Source: Lamellibrachia satsuma | Taxonomy: Eukaryota; Annelida; Polychaeta; Sabellida; Siboglinidae | Direction: 5' to 3' | Assembly (NCBI GenBank): GCA_033239005.1 | Contig: BSQZ01000001.1 | Location: 6,670,001-6,734,000 of the forward strand | Length of the DNA: 64,000 bases | Part shown: positions 50,801 to 62,000 of the stretch, in pieces | Numbering within the stretch: the first letter of the stretch is position 1 | Layout: the number at the start of each line of letters is the position of its first letter | Made by a program: the position numbers and the translations under genes | The notes under the pieces: generated by a model | Databases searched by the model: none | Told to the model about the DNA's origin: nothing | What the model saw: the letters and a program-made list of their open reading frames with translations, nothing else

Positions 50801-53047
50801 CACACCTCTGCCCTTAACCCAATACACACCTCTGCCCTTAACCCAATGCACACCTCTGCCCTTAACCCAATGCATACCTCTGCCCTTAACCCAATGCACA
50901 CCTCTGCCCTTAACCCAATACACACCTCTGCCCTAAACCCAATGCACACCTCTGCCCTTAACCCAATACACACCTCTGCCCTTAACCCAATGCACACCTC
51001 TGCCCTTAACCCAATACACACCTCTGCCCTAAACCCAATGCACACCTCTGCCCTTAACCCAATGCACACCTCTGCCCTTAACCCAATGCACACCTCTGCC
51101 CTGAACCCAACACACACCTCTGCCCTTAACCTAATACACACCTCTGCCCTTAACCTAATACACACCTCTGCCCTTAACCCAATACACACCTCTGCCCTTA
51201 ACCCAATGCACACCTCTGCCCTTAACCCAATGCACACCTCTGCCCTTAACCCAATGCACACCTCTGCCCTAAACCCAATGCACACCTCTGCCCTTAACCC
51301 AATGCACACCTCTGCCCTTAACCCAATGCACACCTCTGCCCTAAACCCAATGCACACCTCTGCCCTTACTTGACCCAATGCACACCTCTGCCCTTAACCC
51401 AATGCACATCTCTGCCCTTAACCCAATGCACACCTCTGCCCTTAACCCAATACACACCTCTGCCCTTAACCCAATACACACCTCTGCCCTTAACCCAATA
51501 CACACCTCTGCCCTTAACCCAATGCACACCTCTGCCCTTAACCCAATGCACACCTCTGCCCTTAACCCTGTGCACACCTCTGCCCTTAACCCTGTGCACA
51601 CCTCCACCCTAAACCCTGTGCACACCTCCACCCTAAACCCTGTGCGCACATTTACCCTAAACCCTATGCGCACATTCACCCTAAACCCTGTGCACACATT
51701 CACCCTAAACCCTGTGCACACCCCTGCCCTTAACCCAATGCCACCTCTGCCCTAAAACCAATGTGCACCTCCACCCTAAACCCTGTGTGCACCTCCACCC
51801 TAAACCCTGTGTGCACCTTCACCCTAAACCCTGTGTGCACCTCCACCCTAAACCCTGTGTGCACCTCCACCCTAAACCCTGTGTGCACCTCCACCCTAAA
51901 CCCTGTGTGCACCTCCACCCTAAACCCTGTGTGCACCTCCGCCCTAAACCCTGTGTGCACCTCCGCCCTAAACCCCGTTCACACCTAGTAGATTATATTC
52001 AAGATGCATTAACTCTTGATTTTTTGACAACCCGCAAAAATTATATTTCTTCCTTAGCCACCAGATGTTGTACATGTTATTAATAACGTCTGTTGTATGA
52101 CAATATTTTTATGACCAATTTCAAAATCTTCCAGTTTCAGTCATTGCAGTGACATCACAAACATATCGTACCATAGTTTAATTCTTAGCCAATGGGTATC
52201 ATATGTGTTATAAATGTTGTCTATGGGGGAATAACCTACTACAATAAAAAATTTATTTATGCTTACCAATATTATTGTATAATGCAACCAAATTCTTCAC
52301 ATGAGTCTATATATAGTATAAATCTATACAGCAAGAAACATAGCTACTCAATCAAAGTTAGCAAAACGGTATCCAGCAAACCAACCCAACCAGGAATCCT
52401 ACTAAGCTAGGGGCAGAAGGGGGAGGGTGGGAAAAACAAATTGTGCACAATTGAGAGCACAAAAAAAATTATTCAGAACATGCTAAAAATTTAAAGACTA
52501 TCTGTGATTGGAGGGAGTTGTCACATGGTTAGGTTGGCCTAATGTACAATAAAAAATAGAAGCAGCAGCACTGTCCACGTAAAAGCAATTTGGTGATGTT
52601 TGGTAGACTTTCAACACTGCATTTATCAACTTGACTACAAAGAAATGCTGTATGTGATTCAAACAGTAGGCATCTATGTCGGACACAACCAACTGTTATG
52701 GAAAATGTGCTGGGTTTGCTGAAAGTCTATTAAAATATATGTGGATAAGTACACCTCCATAAACCCTGGATAACTGGCACTGTGTTGTTATGCAGTTCCG
52801 TGCAGTTCACATGAGTTCACATGCACAAACGGGGTGTGCATCAACAAAGAGTGGCTGTGTGACTCAGACAATGATTGTGGCGATAACTCGGATGAAGCAG
52901 CGTGTGGTATGTTTAATGCCAGATATACAGTTATCAAAAATATATTTAATGTGATCTTACTGGTTATAGAAATTAGACCAATTTATGTCCTCTGTCATTT
53001 CTACAAAGCATTATATTTGCTATGTATGTATGTATTTAGGTATGTTT

Positions 53048-53087
<40 letters not shown>

Positions 53088-56000
53088 CATATGTATGTAT
53101 GTATGTGTGCACGCACGCATGCACGCACACACACACACGCGCACACACGTTTGTCTATGTATCTGTGTATGGATAAACATGTAAACTGACCTCTGTAAGT
53201 TAGCACGGTGTACATCTGTTCAAGTTACGCAGACAGATCATGCAATAATGTACTAGTGACCGTACTCAGACTTCAGTGACTGCCTTGCGGGTCAATTCAT
53301 GTGTGACAACGGTGCCCGCTGCATCCCTCTGGAGTGGCAGTGCGATGGACAGATGGAGTGCGACGATGGTGCGGACGAGAAAGACTGCGAGTCCAATACG
53401 TGTGCGGAGATAGAGTTTCGGTGCACGAGTGGCAAGTGCATCCCGTTGACCTGGTACTGCGATGGCGACCCCGACTGTGAGGGACATGAGGACGAGGAAG
53501 CCAACTGCAACACAGGTGAAGACGAGGTTCTTCCAACTCTGGAAGAATTTAATGTGTCTTGATAAGTCATTGATTTATGAGGAGATGCAGTGGCTCTGTG
53601 GTTAAAGCGTCGGACTGTCGCTCGACAGGACCAGGGATAATGGGTAGTTAGTAGTCTACTAACTACCAGTTCAAAGCTTTTGTGCACTCCACATTGACTG
53701 TCTTTTGGATGGGACACTAAAAGCCATTGGTCCCTTCGACCTGGTTCCTATGTCAGGGGAAGTGAAAGATCACACACACACACAGAGTAAATATGTAACC
53801 TATCATGGACCCGCCAGATCAAACTAACTAATGAACTGCACCAACTATGTGCAAGATGGGTGCTGAATTGGAGGCTACCAAAGCACCAATAATGGAGCCA
53901 ATAACAAACCTTGTCTAGCTGAGATCAACTGATACAGAGATCATCACATCATGCATGAAGCTGTTGAAGCGGAGATGTTTGGTTGCAGAAACGAAGTGTG
54001 GTGCAGGCCAGTGGCACTGTGGGAATGGCCGGTGCATTGATGAGGAGTGGAGGTGCAATGGATACAACGACTGTGGAGATAATTCTGACGAGACACTCTG
54101 CGGTAAGCCTCATTGCCATATGCTGGCACTACAACAGTTTTGTTTCCATCCCTTTAAAGGTACTAAGTCTGTTAATTTTATGTCATAAAGTCACGCTATG
54201 TAGTATAAGCTAAATCTGTTCTAAAATCTTGGCCGCCCAAATGTGTGCAATGAACCATATTTAAAAAACGTAATAGTGATGTACCGTATTTGACCTATTA
54301 ATCATACATGCCCTAATTAGCATACACTCCCTTTTTTAATCAGCAGGATCCGTAACTGTAATTTGACTAGTGTGGAACAACTGAAAAGTGTTGCCGTCTG
54401 GTATTAAACAATTGGTACCACTTCCTGTGTCACATAAACAGGAGATCTGCCATGAATGGCACTGCGTGTACAACCGATTGAGGTAAGATGCGTCTGGATT
54501 TATATATGACAAGTGACATTGCGTGCCTGGCAGACGCTGTAGAGAACGACTGCTCTGGTGATGTATTCCATTGTCTTCATGGAGGAGGCTGCATCCCTGC
54601 CAACTGGACGTGTGACGGAGAAATGGACTGTGACACGGGAGAGGACGAGTACAACTGTAGTAAGTATGCTAATTTACTACAAAAACTTTTACTTTTTGAC
54701 TTAACCACAAAATCAACCACCTGGTGCTGCCAAACTTCTTATATATCTGTCATACATATACACATGTCACGTGGTCAAAAATAATGCTTCCACATAATGA
54801 TAAAAATTTGCAAAAACTAAAACAAAAAATCATTACCTCTTACGCCTAGCTCAAAAACTGCCTTAAAATCAATGCTTAAGCCGAGGTGTCGTCACAATAT
54901 AATAGCTTCATATCAACTCCGTACATATAATGGCAAGTACAGATATTTATGTGCGTATACAAACATACATTCTTTTGAAAATATGAAATATATATCTAAC
55001 TATAATCGAGCTACCTAGGTAGGGTTTGTATGTCTGTTCATGTTTTACTGCTTGACGGCTTGCACCTCAGTTGCCAAAGTTTCAGGGATTAATCTATGAC
55101 CCTACGAAATACTCCGTATATCATATCATGTTCTTAGTGGTTTTTATGGTAAATCAAATGTTCGCTTCCAACAAACGCAGAAACCATGTGGGTGGTTTAT
55201 ATTAATTATAGTAGAAATCATGCACCCACGTATCGCAGACTGAGGGCCAATACACAATAAAAAGATATTCTGCACCAACACAAGTATCCATAGGTCTAAA
55301 TTCACGTGACCATCAACATTTCGAACATGCAACGAGTATTGCATCATGTGCGTGACGTGATTGTTTCTGGTAATACATTTGACGTTCCCTTAAACAATCT
55401 TGAGTGTATTGATGGCATATTGACCTGAGGCATTTGGTAAATATTGCTATCATGACTGTCACGTGCTATCATGATTGTCACGCATGAACTACCAAGTTAT
55501 CCCGTCCTGGGGATGGGCCTTTTTACTAGTATATATAATATAATATTATTAAGAAAATTTGAATGTCACTTGTGTCAGTGACAGAGTGATACGTGAACTG
55601 GTGTGATTGTTGTCAGTGACATGTCAACTGGTGTGATTGTTGTCAGTGACATGTCAACTGGTGTAATTGTTGTCAGTGACATGTCAACTGGTGTAATTGT
55701 TGTCAGTGACATGTCAACTGGTGTAATTGTTATTAGTGACATGTCTAATGGTGTAATTGTTGTCAGTGATATGTCAACTGGTGTAATTGTTGTCAGTGAT
55801 ATGTCAGCTGATGTTGTTGACACAGTGACATGTCAACTGGCAGTCTAACAGTAATTTGTTTGTGTTGATATCTTGCTCATATTCGCGACACCAATGACAC
55901 TACAGTTGTCATGTGTTTTGTCAGCAACGCAGGTGAAGTGTGCGCCGACACAGTTCCGCTGCCAGCAGCCTCCAGTCTGCATCCCTGAGCGGTGGATTTG

Positions 56001-59000
56001 TGATGGGGAGAATGATTGCGACGAAGGCTCCGACGAAGACAATGACTTGTGTGGCAACAGACAGTCTTCATCCCAGGCCACTACGGTTCAGTTGACCAGT
56101 AGTACTGGTGAGTACGTCATGACTTACTTTGTCTTAAGCCTTTTCACTCCTTGGCAGAGCATAGGCCATTAACAACTCTTTTCCACAGGACATGGTTCTG
56201 GGCTTGTGCTTACTGTTGTTTCCATTCACATCCTGCTTAAAGATTGCCATCTCTGCTTCCGTTTTATCATGCGAAATGCTTCACCTTTTTCTTTTGCCCC
56301 GAGATTTCCTTGTAAGCACCCATCTCATAATGTGATCTATTGGTTTCCTAAGAGTGGCCTATCCAGCTCCTCTTCCTCCTAATTTGATATTCAGTTGGTC
56401 CTTCACTTGTTCTTTCCAATAGTGCTTCATTACTGATTGTTTCTGGCCACCATATCCTTAGAATTCCCCATAGTACGTGGAGTGGTGGTCTAATGGTTAG
56501 AGCACCCGCCTGTCGATCGAGAGGACGGTGGTTCGACTCCGTTTCAAAGCTTGGGCAATTTGGTTCACCCCACTTTGCCCGTGTCTTTCGGAAGAGACAC
56601 TAAAAGCCATTGGTCCAAACTCCTGCATTAGCACAAGATAGGGCTGTTTGGAGTATAACTACTTGAGACTTGAGTACATATCCCGAGTATGGCTGGGCTA
56701 CAGGAATTTAGATGGTGTCAGTCATCATATCTACTCAACACAACAACAACACCAGACAGCATAGAAATTACCAGAATTAATTTCGGACAATTATTACAAA
56801 CCAGATAATCCAGGTGAGATGTATCAAATTTAAACATATTTAGAAACAAATGTGGGCAAATTGAGGTTTTGAGACATTTCTCCATTTAGTTAGACAGCAC
56901 ATTCTAAAAACAGACCAACGTTATAGATATGAACAATACCTTAACTGAAATTCTGGAACATGGAAAAGCTTCAAAGAATTTTGTGAACTACCACTCTACC
57001 ATCTGTTTTTTGCAATGAGTATGCCACATATTAAAATGCATTACAAAAGTTATTTTTATAGTATTGCAGTGTATTTGCAGTACATATTGAACTTTGCAAT
57101 TCAGTCCATATGACCGCCCAAAGCACTTTAAACTTCACCCCCAGCAGACCTATTCACTCCAACATTATCTCGACTTCTCTGGGAAGCATTCAGCCATACT
57201 GCAAGGAGATTATTCAAGCACATATATCCACCACTGTTTATGGCCAGGAACTCATTTATACATCTGAGTGAACTGTGGCAATGGGGAGTGAACAAAATTG
57301 CTTACACATCGAAACAGCAGCAAGAGGATACGACTCAGGTTCTCTTGATTGACATGTCCAGTGGAGAGGCTAGTAACCATATCAGCCAAAGTGTCCAAAA
57401 ATTTTAAACATTCAGTTGTATACCAGGTTATTGTCAATGTTAATTATGTTTGCATGTAGCACCACCTAGTGAGGGGAAGTGTCCAGATGACGTGTATGAG
57501 TGTGACAGTCACGAGTGCGTGCCACTGTCCCAGGCTTGTGATGGGAAGAGCGACTGCTACGACTCCTCGGATGAAGGCTCCATGTGTGGCGAGTATTGAG
57601 AACTTTATTGTGGTTTATTTTAGACTAGAATGCCAACAGACGATTGCCTACAAAATTCGGTACAATGATGATAATGATGAGGTTGATAATGATTAGGATG
57701 ATGATCATCATGCAAGAACAAAGCTAAAATTCTCTTCCTTACTAAGCTAAAATTAAATTCCTTACTTTATATCGTCGCATATGATTCATATGCAATGTAT
57801 AATGTGATATTTAATGTTAAAACTGCATACACAATTGATTTAGCCTATCGCAAATCCAGACTGTTGATGTCCTAATATGTAGTGTGTGAATAGTTCTGCG
57901 GTCGGTTTAATCAAAAAGTGTGTATTTTGTTCTAATCATCGAAAGATGCATGCATAATTAAATAATTTAATAGTTTGATGATTTCACAAACACTCTAGTA
58001 CAAAAGTTGCACAAACGAACTAGCATGTCGTAGTGGATACTAGGTAAAATTAATTTGAAATGAGACGAGCAAAAAATTTAATTGAGGCACCTTTAAGCAT
58101 GTTCTGCCTCAAAATTCAATCTTTAAATTATAATGATGTATAAACTAAGTGCAGCAAATCTCTACCAAGATTTTGCCAATGTAATCTCCATTGTGCCTGA
58201 TCCAATGAACACACACTTTTAATATTTAAGATGACCTTTGTATTATGCAACCAAAACCGCAGCTTTGGTGATTGATTTGAATAAATATCTATTCTACCTT
58301 TTCCAACCCTAAAAATGTTTAAATGCATGTCTTCCTGTCAGAGATTGCGTGCATGTTCGGCAACGCGGGCTGCAGCGACAAGTGCATAGCGACACCTAGG
58401 GGTCCGATTTGTCACTGCCATGGCGGTTTCCAGTTGCTTCCTGATGGTAAAACATGTGAAGGTTAGTACTAGGAAGGCAGGTATTGTAGTTGTCGTGTAG
58501 TTGTTTTACAAATACAATAACCCTAGCTAACATGAAAAGGTAGCTGTGTGTAGCGGCTGTGTGTAGCGGCTGTGTGTAGCGGCTGTGTGTAGCGGCTGCG
58601 TGTAGCGGCTGCGTGTAGCGGCTGCGTGTAGCGGCTGCGTGTAGCGGCTGTGTGGTGAATTTGCACCGTTTTTTTTAGACCCATAGTATCATGTATTTTT
58701 TTCTTGTATTGAAAAGATACAGTGTTACGTTATTTACAAATAATAACAGAAAATTTTTTTTGGAAAGGAGTTGCATTTTTGTTTGCTCTCATAGAGTTTA
58801 TTTTGTGATTGTTTACAGGTAGCATACTTCTTTTTGTGTATTCATACTTTAATGAAATATGAAGGTATAATATGGGGTGTGTCTGTTGTGTAACATGCGT
58901 ACACACACAACATGCAAACATGCATGCACACAACACACAGCTATATAAATACTACTGCCATGCAGCATATCTAGTTGAAACTTGCTCCATGGTAGTTCGC

Positions 59001-62000
59001 TTATGTTAGATAGTTGTCAGTTGATGTGTCACATTGAGCAACCATCATTAAATACAATCATGCCTCATACATGTTCATTGTAGTTTGTAAGTGTTGTCCA
59101 CAGACATTGATGAATGCGCAGCAACTCCCTGCAGTCATCACTGTGTAAATACAAAGGGTAGCTACAAGTGTACATGTGCGGAGGGTTACCAACTGGAGCC
59201 TAACGAGAGGGTGTGCAAGGCAAAGGGTGAGTTTACAACAGGTCATAGCAAAAACACCAAATACATATTGACCTATTAAACGTACAATGCACTTAAAACT
59301 TTGTTGAAACTTGGAGAAATGTCATAACGTACAATTTTCAACTGTCCTATTTCACGTCGTCACCATCAGACAATAGTGCTTGCTAACAGCGTACAGTCCG
59401 AGTTGACATTTCGTTAGTTAATGTTGAAATTGATTAAAGTTTGCATATTTATTTACATTTGTTTTTTGTACCGGTTGATGTTTGGCTTTGGGTGACCAGA
59501 TCCTGAGGCAGAACTCTTGTTTACGACCGAGGGAAACTTGCGAAGTCTCACACTAGATGGCCGTCAGTACACTGCGATCGTCGCAAGCAATGAAGGACTG
59601 ATTCAGTCGGTGGACTTTGATTGGACTTCCGACTCCATCTACTGGAATGACTTCAATGATGTAGGTGTAGTTGTGGCGTAGTAGTTGTGGTGTAGTTTTG
59701 ATGTAGGTGTGGTTGTGACGTGGTTGTGGCATGGTTGCGGCGCGGTTGCGGCGCGGTTGCGGCACGGTTGCGGCACGGTTGCGGCGCGGTTGCGACGCGG
59801 TTGCGACGCAGTTGCGGCGTGGTTGCGGTGTAGTTGTGTTTTACTAGTAGAATAACCCTAGCTAACATAAAAACTAAGGATTGACCTAAAACTAGACCAC
59901 CGGTTTTGAAATTCCCAATAAACGTTTCGTATCTCGCATTCCTTTTCTGGAAGACTTTGTTTTGATTATTACTACTAAACACAATGGTGTTGTTTACTGT
60001 GTTGCAGAACACTGTACACTACTTGAGCCAGTCAACTAAGAAGACAGGGATGCTGCTACGAGATGTCTCAAGTGATCGCATTGCAGTCGACTGGGTGGCT
60101 GCGAACTTGTATTACACAAGTCTAGAGACCCAAGCCGTCTGGGCATGTACCCTCAAAGAGGGCATCTGTACACCTGTAATCAATGATGGGGTGGATAAGC
60201 CAAGGGCATTGGTTCTCTATCCAAGCAAAGGGTGAGTTTAGAACAAATAATACATACTGCATTTATGAATATTTGTGGATATTGTGATGTCAGAGCTTGA
60301 AAACGGAAAGGTCCCAACTGTGTTTTCTCAATGCCCTTGTCTGTTATTTTGAAATAATTCTTGTCTGTAGTTCAAACAAATTCTTATGTTCATTCATACA
60401 AAAGAAGACTTGTTTATAACATTCGCTTCAGTGTGGTTCCTCCTTGTTTTTATTTTTGTTTTTGTTTTATGAAGTTGATTGCGGATGTTGCTTAAACTAT
60501 TCACACACTACATATCTGGACATCACTGAACCAGATTGACGATAGGCTAAATCAGTTGAGGATGGAGTATTACAGATCTGATGCAGTGTGTCTGCAGTGC
60601 TAAGACCGACATCTGGAGCATGTCCTCAATCCTCAACCAAATTAAGGATATTAAAGATATCCATCCAAAATCCGTTTTTTGTGTGATCACCCTGTAAATG
60701 TATTTTGATGACCAGCCCTGCCAAGTGTGTGTACTGATGACCGCTGACCAATGTCATGGATTTTGGTGGAGGTCTGCGCAAAGTGGCTCTAAAAATAGGG
60801 GTGGGTCATACTTAGGCCAAGCTCAATGTACATGTGTTGGATGTTTCCACAAGTAATAATAAACACCTGGAATTAAACATGGATATGCTTATAATGAAAT
60901 AAAGCATATCAAATAGTACGATGAATAATGAACCAACTTTAGAACAGGGTAGCAAATACCCTTAAAAAAACTCTGTTAAACTTAGACCGGAATACATGTT
61001 GCAGTGTTAAGAGACACAGCAAGGCCAAAAAGGCATATAGCACAATTAGCAATAAAAAAATTTCCAGAAACTAACACATAAAGTCAACAATATTTCACCT
61101 TCACGATAATCGGCTGGGTTGGGTAAGCTGACAACTGAAATGGCTGTCTGTCACATTGTCTCACCAACAGGCTGAACATGTCAAACAAAAGAATATTTCC
61201 AATAGTGTAGAGAAAGTAGAATAACCTACCAGGTTATTAAGCGATATGGTCAGTGTTTGGCCCCATGCTAGATGACAGCATATCAGCCAGCCACACTGAA
61301 AATGTTTGGAGTCTCATTCAGATGCAGTGTTGCCGAACACGCAGAACGCATAGTAGACTGTCAACAAGTAGCGGATGGAAAGCAAACGTAGTCGGAAGCA
61401 CTGGTGCTGTATATGTAGTAGATGGCAAAATACATAGCAGGCCGTCAGTAGATAGTGAAGATGGCAAACGTAGCGTGATGACAGTCTAGTCAGAAACCCC
61501 CTCTCTCGAATACACTTTATCCAGAATCTTATAACCATTGCCTCTGGTTACTTTCCTATATCACGAAGTCGGCGACAGCCAATCAAAATTACAAAAAAAA
61601 TCTACAGACGATCTCGTTACGTTACTACCCCTTTAAACTATAATGTACCAGCCCTAAAGCTAAACTTCCAATGTGGGCTCACACACTACACTGGGATACA
61701 ATTGTATAACTTATTTATACCAACCATCTATATACACTCTAACATTTACCTCACCATATCTAGGAAAATAGTTCATATAATGACTCTTCGCAGAAATGCG
61801 ACAACCAGTCATGAACCTATGTGTGCATTTTATGACCACTGACCAGCCGTTTATGTATATATTTTGATGACCACTGACCAGCCAGCTGTGTGTGTATCTG
61901 ATGACCACTGACCAGCCAGCTATGTGTGTATCTGATGACCACTGACCAGCCAGCCACATTTGTATTCTGATAGCCACTGACCAGCCAGCTATGTGTGTAT

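Noticed and set aside
50000..51900. Interstitial telomere array
   Set aside because: CCCTAAACCC occurs in each unit, but the period is 24 bp with GTGCACACCTCC between; there is no run of pure TTAGGG repeats.
49637..52083. Many open frames up to 252 codons on both strands
   Set aside because: All lie on the 24-bp array in an intron. Simple 8-residue periodicity in every frame is not a protein signal.
56475..56545. Possible tRNA gene
   Set aside because: A and B boxes are present, but the arms do not close and the sequence continues into the shared SINE body.
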